Assembly: GCA_964518905.1 (NCBI GenBank)
Contig: CAZFJL010000026.1
Location: forward strand, 1 to 64,000
DNA length: 64,000 bases
Reading direction: 5' to 3'
Origin: RDYZ01 sp964518905
Lineage (GTDB): Bacteria; Cyanobacteriota; Cyanobacteriia; Cyanobacteriales; Geitlerinemataceae
The first letter of the stretch is position 1. The number at the start of each line of letters is the position of its first letter. Of this stretch, positions 19,601-27,905 are shown piece by piece. The position numbers and the translations under genes are program-made. The notes below the pieces were generated by a model. It was given only the letters and a program-made list of their open reading frames with translations, had not been told where the DNA came from and searched no databases.

Positions 19601-21083
19601 CCCCGATCGCAAGCCCAAAAGCAACATTGACGCACCGGGCGCGACGTTTCACTTCACCGTGATCGCCGAAATCGCCCCAGCGGATTCGATCGCCCCCCAG
19701 ATTCCCGACTTTTCGAGCCTGATCGACAAACACGTCTTAATCGTTGACGATAACCCCACCAATCGAAAAATCCTCACCCTCGAAACCCAATCCTGGGGAA
19801 TGCATTCGACCGTGGTCGATCGACCCAGTGTGGCACTGACCGCAATGGACAGCGACAAAACCTTTGACCTGGCAATCCTCGATGTCCAAATGCCAGAAAT
19901 GAACGGCATCGAACTCGCCCGCCGCATTCGTCAACATCAAAAAGGCAAACGGATGCCCTTGGTCGTGTTAACCTCCGTCGGCTGGGAAAGTTCCCATGAT
20001 TATCGCGAACTTGAATTTGCCGCCTTTGTCAGTAAACCGATCAAACAATCGCAGCTTTACAACATCTTGCTAGGCGTTCTGAGCGGTCGTCCCACGGTAC
20101 GAACCACCGTTAGCTCCAACAATTACGATGTGGAATTTGCGACGCGCCTGCCGCTCAAAATCCTGATCGCCGAGGACAACATCGTGAACCAAAAAGTGGC
20201 CACGCAGACCCTCCAGCGTTTGGGATATCGTGCGGATGTGGTGAGCAATGGACGCGAAGCCCTCGAAGCGGTTGCGCGGCAGCATTACGATGTTGTGCTG
20301 ATGGATATGCAAATGCCGGTGATGGATGGGCTCGAATCCTCGCGGCAGATTTGCCAGCGCTGGCAGCCCGATCGCCGTCCTCGTTTGATTGCCCTCACGG
20401 CGAATGCGATGCGGGGCGATCGCGATGCCTGTCTCGAAGCCGGAATGGATGATTACATCAGTAAGCCGATCCGCCTCGACGAGCTAACCGAAGCGCTCAG
20501 ACGATCCGCACCACGCCGATCGCAAGCCGAGCTCGAACAGGAGGCGATCGCCAGCTTGGCCGCCGACGTTGACATGGATAGCCCTGCGGATCACACAGCT
20601 ATGACAGATCTGGTTGCGGAACGCCTCAATTATGTCGAACTAGCACCCGAGACCGACACACCATCTAGCGATCGCAATCCGACTCCGTCCGATGCACCGG
20701 CAGCCGAACCCATCACGATTAAACTCGACGAGCAAATGCTCGAAAACCTGCGCGATATCGATGCGCTGGTCGAATTGCTTGAGCTCTATCTCGAAGAAGC
20801 GCCAACCTTGATCGACGGTATTGCCGTGGCGATCGCTCATGGAGACGCGCCAGAGCTCAAAGATAATGCGCATTCACTGAAATCGACCAGTGCTGTGATC
20901 GGGGCGACGGCGCTCTCGACGCTCTCGAAGGATCTCGAAGATATTGGTAAGTCAGGAGATTTAAGCGGGGTTGAAACGGTCGCTGATCAGCTTTTGCGAA
21001 CCTATCACGCCACCGTAGAGGCCATTGAAGCTGAGTGTGTCCGCGAAACTGAGCGCTTGGAGCTCGAAACCAGTTCAATGTGA
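16695..21083 (+). CDS. Multidomain hybrid sensor histidine kinase (CHASE4-HAMP-PAS-GAF-HK-REC-REC-HPt)
   Basis: A 1462-residue inner-membrane phosphorelay protein. Domains in order, with rough residues: helix 7-29; periplasmic CHASE4 sensor 30-300 (with FASLSTIAQDYAEWDDTY); helix 308-330; HAMP 333-385; PAS 395-515; GAF 525-690; HisKA with H box MMSHEIRTPMN (phospho-His about 702); ATPase 800-1000 with NLLGNAVKFT, RDTGIGI and GGTGLGLAIS; receiver 1 about 1011-1130 (Asp in LAILDVQMPEMN); receiver 2 about 1153-1275 (Asp in VVLMDMQMPVMDG); HPt about 1340-1440 with His in NAHSLKST. All phosphotransfer residues are present, so a full His-Asp-His relay within one chain is possible, as in BarA-type kinases. 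An unusual Ser/Asn-rich insert of roughly 50 residues lies inside the ATPase domain. The ligand is unknown and no separate output regulator is adjacent. Confidence 0.94.
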   Translation: MKLRRKTLLIVGAVLIALNVVLYAASSVLLLRNVHKLEESYVKQDIEHVEQAIATEFASLSTIAQDYAEWDDTYNFVEHPTQDYIQSNFVNTTFAYLHLNFMVLFDNAHHVVFQQGFDPNTRLPSPIPQAALDFFAPVDGQASLLTDHNTPRDEHEGIISIGSDLMLLVSRPIVTSDARGPIRGTLAVGRYLDRTRLQTLEESTQLSLKLISIREPVPDDFARALAALKNAPTSSVIQALQRDETGELRIPKRADRIFRRPRLSNADALIEHIAGYSLIRDLDGQPAAIIRVDSPREIDRQGRASVSYFTLTLAIVGALFSGLMLLIVERLVISPVARLNRDVERVGELADLSIRIEATGKDELAQLASTINTMLAALDRAQVEREDTQQRYQLMAENATDLIARQTPNGRFLYASPASKNLLGYVPDELVGCEMSDLVDPSDWQNVKRALFPLFPDLGGALGATVSYQIRHRDGHFVWFETTSRAIRDPKTKRVLEVIAVSRDITERKQAEQELRDSEASIRAIYKVTSSRQLAFTGQLDGLLRLGLQRFSMEIAILSRIEDEQFTIVATHSPENQLQPGDHLNLNTTYCAQTIAAEDTLHFEFLAASSQDSVPRFGSFPIQAYIGTPVIVAGEIVGTLSFSSRTPLIEPFKPVDREILKLMAQWIGGEIERQETAADLAQARDRALAATQAKSEFLAMMSHEIRTPMNAVIGMTSLLLDTQLNPEQGDFVETIRSSGDALLTIINDILDFSKIESGQLDLEQQPFELRTCIEQSLDVVAPRASKKSLELAYLMDANVPLGIFGDVTRLRQILVNLLGNAVKFTAEGEIIVHTSVRPVSAAIGVDPLSASNSSSQNLANAANNPVGSSNISSEGMLASTLNSANSAASQAFRSKNTRYELEFAVRDTGIGILPSRMHRLFRSFSQVDASTTREYGGTGLGLAISKQLAELMGGRMWVDSKGVFAGNPPPDRKPKSNIDAPGATFHFTVIAEIAPADSIAPQIPDFSSLIDKHVLIVDDNPTNRKILTLETQSWGMHSTVVDRPSVALTAMDSDKTFDLAILDVQMPEMNGIELARRIRQHQKGKRMPLVVLTSVGWESSHDYRELEFAAFVSKPIKQSQLYNILLGVLSGRPTVRTTVSSNNYDVEFATRLPLKILIAEDNIVNQKVATQTLQRLGYRADVVSNGREALEAVARQHYDVVLMDMQMPVMDGLESSRQICQRWQPDRRPRLIALTANAMRGDRDACLEAGMDDYISKPIRLDELTEALRRSAPRRSQAELEQEAIASLAADVDMDSPADHTAMTDLVAERLNYVELAPETDTPSSDRNPTPSDAPAAEPITIKLDEQMLENLRDIDALVELLELYLEEAPTLIDGIAVAIAHGDAPELKDNAHSLKSTSAVIGATALSTLSKDLEDIGKSGDLSGVETVADQLLRTYHATVEAIEAECVRETERLELETSSM

Positions 21084-21147
21084 GCCCTGAACGGAGTCGC
21101 GGTTCAGGGCGATCGATGCCTAAGGTGCCAGATCCAGCTAGATTTAG

Positions 21148-21381
21148 CTAAATCCAGGGAATCGTCCGTAACCACGGCCAAATGCCGGTCGGGCGACGTG
21201 TCTCCACTCCTTGGCTTGCTTCTTTGACAATGATTTCGAGTTCTTCCGTTGTGAAGCTATAGCCTAAGGTTTGGGCCATATCAAGGAACTCTTTGGGGGT
21301 TCGAACATCGGTGAATTTGTCACGTAATGACGTATTTTTAACAGCTTCTTGTAAGAACTGTTTTGCACTTTCTTTTGACAT
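21148..21381 (-). CDS. Nif11-like family peptide
   Basis: 77 residues that match the Nif11-like domain: MSKESAKQFLQEAVKNTS, then a PKEFLDMAQTLGYSFTTEEL segment. Nif11 domains serve as leaders of some ribosomal peptide natural products, but many cyanobacterial copies are stand-alone proteins of unknown role. Here there is no Gly-Gly cleavage site followed by a Cys/Ser/Thr-rich core; the chain simply ends TGIWPWLRTIPWI, a Trp-rich tail. I therefore favour the stand-alone type. A perfect inverted repeat lies about 28 bp upstream of its start, and a 14-bp palindrome (21141-21154) covers its stop codon. It is convergent with the hybrid kinase gene. Confidence 0.82.
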   Translation of the reverse strand: MSKESAKQFLQEAVKNTSLRDKFTDVRTPKEFLDMAQTLGYSFTTEELEIIVKEASQGVETRRPTGIWPWLRTIPWI

Positions 21382-21408
21382 ATTAAGCCGTTTTTTAGAT
21401 CAGAAAAG

Positions 21409-21437
21409 GATTCAATCAATTATTAATTGATTGAATC
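21409..21437. promoter_or_regulatory. Perfect 12-bp inverted repeat upstream of the Nif11-like gene
   Basis: GATTCAATCAAT (21409-21420) and ATTGATTGAATC (21426-21437) are exact reverse complements separated by 5 bases. The position, 28 bp before the start codon, fits an operator for a dimeric regulator or a hairpin in the mRNA leader. The arms are AT-rich and no T-run follows, so a terminator is less likely. Confidence 0.6.
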
Positions 21438-21636
21438 TAAAGATAGTTTTAGGACACTCTTCAAATAGCGATCGTACTATTTAGGCAGCAAAGAGAAATA
21501 TCAACGACTTCGCTCAGTGCTCAAGCCCTTGTTTTCCCGTCCTAACTGACAGGTAAGTCACGACCCATGAGTCACTATACGATACAAAATCGTTGCATAT
21601 TTTACGTTTAAAAGAGTACGTAAATATCAGCGCCGA

Positions 21637-22854
21637 TCAGGACGATGACTGCCACTCGCGCGGAGACTGTGATACATCAAATCCACCAGTTCGCATCAAG
21701 CGTTCTAGCTCGCTCACGTCAGGTGAGACTTTCTCCCCTTCTTCGATCGCAACCTGTCCGTCGAGGATGCATTGATATAGCGCCTGATTCAGGATTTGCA
21801 TTCCTTCATAACTATCATTTTTCATCAGGTTGAAAGCCTCATCATCATCACCACGAAGCAGGTAGTCCATCATGGCGGGTGTGTTGATTAAAATGTCGTG
21901 AACGGCGACACGCTTGTTATCGGTCGTCGGTAAAAGTAGCTGCGAGACCACCGCCACCAGCGACTCCACGACCTGAATACGCATGGTCGGTTGCTCGTCT
22001 GGCGGGTAGATATTGAGCAGGCGGTTAACGGAGTCTACGGCGCTACGGGTGTGCAGCGTACCGATGACGAGGTGGCCGGTTTGCGCGGCCTGGAGCGCGG
22101 TGTTAATTGTTTCGATGTCGCGCATTTCCCCAATCAGGATGACATCGGGATCTTCGCGCAGGGCAGAACGCAGGGCATCCTTAAAGTCGAGGGCGTGCAG
22201 ACCGATTTCTCGCTGCGAGACCGAGCAGTTGCGCGAGGGGTGGACGTATTCGATCGGGTCTTCGATCGAGATGACGTGTTTAAACTCGTTGCGGTTGAGG
22301 TGGTCGATCATGGCGGCCACCGTGGTTGACTTCCCCGACCCCGTGGGACCGGTCACGAGCAATAGACCCTGACTAGCACCGATCAACTCTTTAAGAACCT
22401 CGGGAAGGCGGAGCTGATCGATCGTCGGGATCTTGAGCGGAATCAGCCGGATCACGATCGCCGGACCGGTCAGGGTTTCAAAGCAGTTAATCCGGCAGCG
22501 AACTAGCTTGGGATAGAACACCGCCGAGTCAATTTCTTTTTGGCGCTTAAATCGTTCGCGCTGCTCGGGCGTCAAAATTTCGCTGAGATAATGCAGCAAA
22601 ATTTGCGGCGTTGTCGCGGGCAAATTTTCTGAGCGTACGAGCTTGCCGCGAATCCGGAAGCGCGGAACTTCGCCGACACGGACGTGAATGTCCGACGCTT
22701 TCTCGTCGTATGCCGCCTTGACCATCGCCGCGATAGTTGGTTGAGCGGATGGATCGGGCGTACCGGAGCTAGAGGGGCGTCCGGGTAGGTTCGTTGGCGG
22801 CGGTGGTGGCGGCTGGTGAGCACGCGTGATCGGAGGCTGGTTACGATCGGGCAT
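21637..22854 (-). CDS. pilT: PilT-family retraction ATPase
   Basis: Hexameric ATPase that powers type IV pilus retraction, acting at the inner membrane on the cytoplasmic side. Visible motifs: Walker A GPTGSGKST (about residue 170), Asp box ISIEDPIEYVH, Walker B VILIGEMRD and His box TGHLVIGTLHT. The start is set at ATG 22854 (MPDRNQPP), because the frame upstream of it is translated tandem-repeat DNA. This gives 405 residues, with a Pro-rich N-terminal segment of about 45 residues before the conserved core that begins TIAAMVKAAYDEKASDIHV. Cyanobacteria usually have PilT1 beside pilB and pilC, and extra PilT copies elsewhere. No pil genes are adjacent, so this may be the second type (PilT2-like); that is inference. 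Confidence 0.92.
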   Translation of the reverse strand: MPDRNQPPITRAHQPPPPPPTNLPGRPSSSGTPDPSAQPTIAAMVKAAYDEKASDIHVRVGEVPRFRIRGKLVRSENLPATTPQILLHYLSEILTPEQRERFKRQKEIDSAVFYPKLVRCRINCFETLTGPAIVIRLIPLKIPTIDQLRLPEVLKELIGASQGLLLVTGPTGSGKSTTVAAMIDHLNRNEFKHVISIEDPIEYVHPSRNCSVSQREIGLHALDFKDALRSALREDPDVILIGEMRDIETINTALQAAQTGHLVIGTLHTRSAVDSVNRLLNIYPPDEQPTMRIQVVESLVAVVSQLLLPTTDNKRVAVHDILINTPAMMDYLLRGDDDEAFNLMKNDSYEGMQILNQALYQCILDGQVAIEEGEKVSPDVSELERLMRTGGFDVSQSPREWQSSS

Positions 22855-23442
22855 GGGATGAATTCTCGTAGGCGTCGTGCGGCAAGTGCCATCTTTCCTA
22901 GGATATACGCAGAAATCTTTCCTAGGATATGCGTATAAATCTTTAGTCTGGCTCGCTGACCGAGATATCGGAGAGAGGTCGGATGAACATCGGACTCCTG
23001 TGTCGGTTCTGTCCCTCACTTCAAATGGTTCCAGTTATCTTCGATCAAAGGATCGGCACAATACTGGGGTGTACTTTGCCTAATTGTTGATTTTCGTCTT
23101 GTAGGGCAAGGTTAGGGGCTGTCATTAATTAAATTTGGAACCTTTATTCAGCAAGGGTTTCAGTCTCTTTTACCTTTTGTTGGGTCGGGCGTTCAACAGC
23201 TTGCCCCGTTGAGGGGTCGGGCGCTAATTGATGGCACGCCCTAAATAACAATCTTGATTATGAAAGTTTCTCGAACTGCGATCGGGACTACAGTTTTTAG
23301 TCTCATATATTTCTAATAATAGAAGACTATTGTTTTTGCCTTGTTTTGCAATGGGTGATCTGCCTAGTGACTGGAGGATCAACTAGGATTAAGACGATTT
23401 CAAATTAAGCTGCTTGATAAGTTAACGTGCGAGAGGTCAAAC
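22855..23442. other. Divergent intergenic region between pilT and the channel gene
   Basis: 588 bp. It holds the 24-bp tandem repeat next to pilT. Beyond it, GGGTCGGGCG occurs twice (near 23182 and 23214) in a loosely palindromic stretch. No gene is recognised. Confidence 0.45.
22892..22946. repeat. 24-bp tandem direct repeat upstream of pilT
   Basis: ATCTTTCCTAGGATAT begins at 22892 and again at 22916, and the first bases ATCTTT appear a third time at 22940, giving two and a quarter units of period 24. CCTAGG within each unit is palindromic. It lies 38 bp upstream of the chosen pilT start, so it could be a regulator binding array or a simple duplication. Confidence 0.65.
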
Positions 23443-25296
23443 GTGAATCCCCGAATTGTCGTCTGTGACCTGGGTCGAACGGGCTACCGAATTTTGACCC
23501 TGCTGCAACAGTTGGGCGTGGCGGCTGTAGGTGTCCACGATCGCGCATCACCGTGGTTTCGCGGCAGTGACGACATTGTGGTCGGTGACCCGAGAATGGA
23601 TGCCACCCTAATCGCAGCAGGCATTCAAACAGCGGAATCGATCGTGCTGGCGAGTGCCGATGATGCGCTGAACTTGGCGATCTTGGTGCGGGCACGTTTG
23701 CTCAATCCTGAGATTCGGATTGTCAGTCGGCTATTTAATACACGCCTGGGAGATCGTCTTGATCGCACCATTGAGCATCATGTGACCGCGAGCGTTTCGG
23801 CGATCGCCGCCCCGATTTTTAGCTTTGCGGCGTTTGGCAACAAGGCGATCGGGCATGTGGAATTATTTGAACGCACCTGGCCGATCCATGAAGAACTGAT
23901 CGATGAAGCGCATCCCTGGCTGGGTCTGGGTCTCCATCAACTATGGGAAGACCGATCGCGGATGTCGATTTACTACCGCCCCGCCCATGAACCCAAGCTA
24001 GACCTAGTGTCAGCGATCTGCTGTCGGCAAGTCTTGAGGGTCGGCGATCGGCTGATTGTCGCGACCCGCCCCCAAGCCCAAAGTGTGCGAAAAACCTGGA
24101 AAGAGCGCCTTCGCCGCTTTCTCACCTGGCTGGATAATTTGCGGAGCCAAAGCCAATCCTCGATCATCGTGCTCCTGGTGCTGCTGCTAACCATTTTTCT
24201 GGCGACCTGGACTTACGTTTCGATCGATCGTCAAACTACCTTTGTCGATTCGCTCTATTTTTCCGTCGGCATGATCACCGGGGCAGGCGGCCAAGAAGAC
24301 GTCGCGGAACATGCCCCAGCCTCGATCAAGATCTTCACAGCGGTGATGATGCTGGTCGGAGCTGGGACGATCGGGATTGCCTACGCCTTGCTGAATGATT
24401 GGGTATTGGGGACGCGATTTCGGCAGGTCTGGGATATGCCACCGATCCCGCATCGGCATCACTACATCGTCTGTGGTTTGGGCGGAGTGGGGATTCAAAT
24501 CGCCCGCCATCTCCATGACAACGGCTATGACGTGGTGGTGATCGATCGTGATCCCCAAAGTCGATTTTTGAGCACCGCGCGATCGCTACGCATTCCCGTG
24601 ATTACCGGCGATGCCACCCTTTCCGACATTCTCGAAACCGCCAATATCAAACACTGCGACGCCCTCTTTGCCGTCAGCAGCGACGATACCACTAACCTCG
24701 AAATTTCCCTCACGGCCAAAGAACTCGTCACGACACTCCGCGTTGTGGTGCGGACTCATGATTCAGACTTTGCCGATATGGTGCAGCGCGTCTTTAACTT
24801 TGAGGCCGTCCTGAGTCCGACAGAAATCGCCGCGCATTCCTTTGCCGCTGCGGCCTTGGGAGGGCGAATTTTGGGCAGTGGCATGACGGGCGGCCAGCTC
24901 TGGATCGCCCTTGCGGTCGAGATTGACGCGGGACATCCGCTGCTGGGTCAACGGGTGCAACATGCCGCCATGCGCGGCGACTTTGTGCCGCTCTACCTCG
25001 AATCGAACCACGGCCAAACGCGCCATGCCTGGGACTTGCTGGATACAACCATTGAAATTGGACAAACCCTCTATCTGACGGTTCCCTCTCAGCACCTCGA
25101 TCGCCTGTGGGCCGATCGACGCTCAACCGAAGCGGTTATCCCCGAGGAGAACGCTCGTGTTTCCCCCGAGGATCAGCCCGATCGAGCCGAATCGGTCTCG
25201 CCGTTATCGCCGCAACCTGCATTTAACGCGAGCGAGATCCCGACACCAACGCCTCTCAACTCACCTCGGTTTCCGTCGCGCACTCTCACACGCTAG
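23443..25296 (+). CDS. Two-helix ion channel with two RCK (TrkA-N) domains and atypical filter
   Basis: 617 residues, GTG start. Residues 1-210 form a first TrkA-N/RCK unit (IVVCDLGRTGYRILTLLQQLG), about 240-320 a two-helix pore module (IIVLLVLLLTIFLATWTYVS ... IFTAVMMLVGAGTIGIAYALL), and 340-575 a second RCK unit with a Rossmann loop (YIVCGLGGVGIQIARHL) and acidic strand end (VVVIDRD). This resembles bacterial K+ channels gated by RCK rings, but the cytosolic domain also precedes the pore. Where K+ channels have TVGYGD, this protein has SVGMITGAGGQED, so K+ selectivity cannot be assumed. The C-terminal 40 residues are a Pro/Ser-rich tail. The DUF58 gene follows 122 bp downstream on the same strand. 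Confidence 0.82.
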   Translation: MNPRIVVCDLGRTGYRILTLLQQLGVAAVGVHDRASPWFRGSDDIVVGDPRMDATLIAAGIQTAESIVLASADDALNLAILVRARLLNPEIRIVSRLFNTRLGDRLDRTIEHHVTASVSAIAAPIFSFAAFGNKAIGHVELFERTWPIHEELIDEAHPWLGLGLHQLWEDRSRMSIYYRPAHEPKLDLVSAICCRQVLRVGDRLIVATRPQAQSVRKTWKERLRRFLTWLDNLRSQSQSSIIVLLVLLLTIFLATWTYVSIDRQTTFVDSLYFSVGMITGAGGQEDVAEHAPASIKIFTAVMMLVGAGTIGIAYALLNDWVLGTRFRQVWDMPPIPHRHHYIVCGLGGVGIQIARHLHDNGYDVVVIDRDPQSRFLSTARSLRIPVITGDATLSDILETANIKHCDALFAVSSDDTTNLEISLTAKELVTTLRVVVRTHDSDFADMVQRVFNFEAVLSPTEIAAHSFAAAALGGRILGSGMTGGQLWIALAVEIDAGHPLLGQRVQHAAMRGDFVPLYLESNHGQTRHAWDLLDTTIEIGQTLYLTVPSQHLDRLWADRRSTEAVIPEENARVSPEDQPDRAESVSPLSPQPAFNASEIPTPTPLNSPRFPSRTLTR

Positions 25297-25418
25297 CGGA
25301 CTGCTACGATCGCAATAGAGGCTCGTTCCAGGTCAGAAATCCCCCCTAACCGATCCCCTGATCTCTCCCCTGGGATCGAAGCGTTCCGATTGCTCCTCGC
25401 TTTGCTTTGATAGCGTCT

Positions 25419-26603
25419 ATGTTTCAATTTCTTCGCGCGATCGTCCGTCGTCTGCGCCACCTATCTGCTCGCATTAACCACCGGCTGGAGACCCACTGGG
25501 TGCGGCCATCCTATAGCGGCTGGGTTGTTCTGGTGATCTCGATCGCCTATTTTGGCGCGGCAACCAACACGATGGTGGGCTGGTTGTATGCCATTAGTGG
25601 GTTGACGTTTGCGCTGTTGGGGCTAACGGGCTGGCAATCGCGGCGGATATTGCGCGATCTGGAGATTGAGCGATCGGCGATCGCGCCGGTCAGCGTCGGC
25701 GAGACGATCGAAATTAGCCTGCGGGTGCGAAATGCCAGCCTTAAACAGAGCAAAGCGCTGATTCAAATTGTGGATGAACGCGATCCGGCGCTTGGCGGTG
25801 ACGATCGCCACGCGATCGATACACTGACACCAGACTCGCATCACCAGTGGATCGATCGCCAGACAGCCCAGCATCGCGGTGTTTATGTTTGGGATCGCCT
25901 CTGGGTCAGAACCGGAGCACCCCTGGGCTTATTTTGGGCCAAGTCGCTGCATCACGTCCCCGCCAAAGCGATCGTCTATCCCCGAGTCTTGCCCCTCAGT
26001 CACTGCCCGATGATCGATCGCCTCGGCGATGAACGTAACCCCGTAACTGCCAGCCGCGATCGTCAATCGATCGACGCCCAAGAAGGGGTCACGCGCACCC
26101 TACGCGGCTATCGTACCGGCGATCCCATGCGGCTCATCCACTGGAAAAGCAGCGCCCGCCTTGGCGAATTGCGCGTTCGAGAACTCGAAACCCAAAACAG
26201 TGGCCGCAAAGTGACGATCGTGATTGACGATCGCACGACCTGGCAACCCGACCAGTTTGAGCAAGCCGCCAGCACCGCCGCCTCGATTTACTTCTACGCC
26301 AGTCGCGCCCAGCTTGAAGTGAGCTTCTGGAGCGCTCAAACTGGCCTCGTGCATGGACATCGCATCGTCCTCGAAGCCCTCGCCGCGATCGACTGCAATC
26401 ACGCCCTCGATGCCCGACAGCGAGACGCCACACCGCCCGACGCCCCGCTACTCTGGCTCAGTAATCACGATGGCAGTTTGCCCAGCTTGCCCCTAGGCAG
26501 CGTTGGTCTACTGTGGAATAACGCACCCGCCACAAACGACGCCCCACGGGTGGCGATCGACGCCGATCGCGATCTCCGACTTCAGCTCCAAACCGCTCGC
26601 TAA
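25419..26603 (+). CDS. DUF58 domain membrane protein
   Basis: 394 residues from ATG 25419 (MFQFLRAIVRRL); an upstream TTG at 25407 is possible but has nothing in its favour. Two adjacent transmembrane segments lie at about 35-75 (GWVVLVISIAYFGAATN and GWLYAISGLTFALLGL). The DUF58 signature is clear: REYRxGDPxRxIHWKxSAR appears as LRGYRTGDPMRLIHWKSSAR near residue 235, followed by GELRVRELE. DUF58 proteins often sit with MoxR ATPases and transglutaminase-like proteins, and are linked to envelope or protein maturation; none of those partners is adjacent here. Function cannot be stated more precisely. Confidence 0.87.
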   Translation: MFQFLRAIVRRLRHLSARINHRLETHWVRPSYSGWVVLVISIAYFGAATNTMVGWLYAISGLTFALLGLTGWQSRRILRDLEIERSAIAPVSVGETIEISLRVRNASLKQSKALIQIVDERDPALGGDDRHAIDTLTPDSHHQWIDRQTAQHRGVYVWDRLWVRTGAPLGLFWAKSLHHVPAKAIVYPRVLPLSHCPMIDRLGDERNPVTASRDRQSIDAQEGVTRTLRGYRTGDPMRLIHWKSSARLGELRVRELETQNSGRKVTIVIDDRTTWQPDQFEQAASTAASIYFYASRAQLEVSFWSAQTGLVHGHRIVLEALAAIDCNHALDARQRDATPPDAPLLWLSNHDGSLPSLPLGSVGLLWNNAPATNDAPRVAIDADRDLRLQLQTAR

Positions 26604-26773
26604 AGGGATCGAGCTACGGGGTTTAAAAAGTCCTCGCCGACTAAACTTGCTAGGCTGGAACAACCACAGTTCAACTATATGTTGACTACGAGATCGAAAC
26701 CAATGTGATTCGGCGTGTAGGTTGCTGTACTAACCCTCTCTAGCACGGGCTGCTTTACCCCCAGATCGCGACG

Positions 26774-27340
26774 ATGAAACGCCTCAATACCCAAATTCAA
26801 ACCCTCGGAACCTTTGTCTCGGCCATGTGGCTGGTCGAAATCGTCGATACCGTACTCTATCGTGGTCGCCTCGATCGCTTCGGTGTCATCCCCCGCGATC
26901 CCGAATCACTCTGGGGCATTCTCTGGATGCCCTTCTTACACGGCAATTTCACACACCTCATCTCCAACACCGTCCCCTTTATTATTCTCGGTGGGCTGGT
27001 GATGTCCTATGGAATCCATACCTTTTACAGCGCCTCAATTTTTGCCATGATCGTCGGCGGTGCTGGCGTTTGGCTGTTCGGATCTGCCGGTGTTCATATT
27101 GGTGCGAGCGGCGTAATTTTTGGGTATCTAGGCTTTTTACTAGCGCGGGGTTTGTTCGAGCGCAGCGCTCAGTCCATTTTGTTATCGATGGTGGTGCTGT
27201 TTTTCTATGGTGGACTGATGTTTGGCGTCTTACCCGGACAACCTGGCGTCTCTTGGGAAGGTCATCTCTTTGGCTTTATCGGTGGCGTGATCGCGGCGAA
27301 ACAGCTCCCGCCTCGAACGGCGCGAAAATCAAACTTTTAA
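26774..27340 (+). CDS. Rhomboid family intramembrane serine protease
   Basis: 188 residues with about six hydrophobic helices, no soluble extensions. The rhomboid catalytic dyad is visible: Ser112 in HIGASGVIFGYLG and His164 in SWEGHLFGFIGG. The HGNFTHLISN motif (residues about 56-65) in the second helix is also typical. Rhomboids cut transmembrane helices of substrate proteins within the membrane. It is compact compared with E. coli GlpG because it lacks the N-terminal cytoplasmic domain. No obvious substrate is encoded next to it. Confidence 0.92.
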   Translation: MKRLNTQIQTLGTFVSAMWLVEIVDTVLYRGRLDRFGVIPRDPESLWGILWMPFLHGNFTHLISNTVPFIILGGLVMSYGIHTFYSASIFAMIVGGAGVWLFGSAGVHIGASGVIFGYLGFLLARGLFERSAQSILLSMVVLFFYGGLMFGVLPGQPGVSWEGHLFGFIGGVIAAKQLPPRTARKSNF

Positions 27341-27527
27341 ACCACAAACTTCTGAATAGAATCGGCTGAGATTTTGATTGATTGTTGATGGAGCTTTGAA
27401 TCCTTGTGGATCTTCTTACGGATCTATAGAATCGCCAGATCATCTCATTCATGACATCTCATTGATTTGTTCTCTGCCATCTACATCTGTCATTTACAAT
27501 CAAATCGCTTCGTTCATATGTTGACCC

Positions 27528-27818
27528 ATGGCTAAAAAAGCCAAATATCCCCATCTACTTGGCTCGAAATGGACATCCATGCTCCGCACCTGGGGCTGGC
27601 GACACTTTCAGGTCATCAATCGTAAAAACGAAGATGGCTTTGTTTTTGCGGAGCTGGTCGCGTCCTGCGATCGCGATACACGCTTTTGGGTCAATGCCAA
27701 AGCGCTCAAGGATCGCGATCAATGGCGACCGGGCTGGAAGTCGCTCGCAGAACAAGCCGAACTTGCACCCGATCCCGATTGGGGAGACATCATCGAACCT
27801 CTACCATTAGACGCGTAG
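27528..27818 (+). CDS. TIGR02450-family Trp-rich small protein
   Basis: 96 residues. The N-terminal 70 residues match the small Trp-rich TIGR02450 family: HLLGSKWTSM, GWRHFQVI, FVFAELVASCDRDTRFWV and WRPGWKSL. The family is widespread in cyanobacteria and some proteobacteria and has no established function that I know. It is soluble and probably cytoplasmic. It lies 187 bp after the rhomboid gene on the same strand. Confidence 0.85.
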   Translation: MAKKAKYPHLLGSKWTSMLRTWGWRHFQVINRKNEDGFVFAELVASCDRDTRFWVNAKALKDRDQWRPGWKSLAEQAELAPDPDWGDIIEPLPLDA

Positions 27819-27905
27819 ATATGTCATTTCCTGCGCTCAAAATCTATTCAGCGGATCAAGACCGTCGATCCGCAGCCTGCCTAGACTAACAAGACCTCAA
27901 AAACT

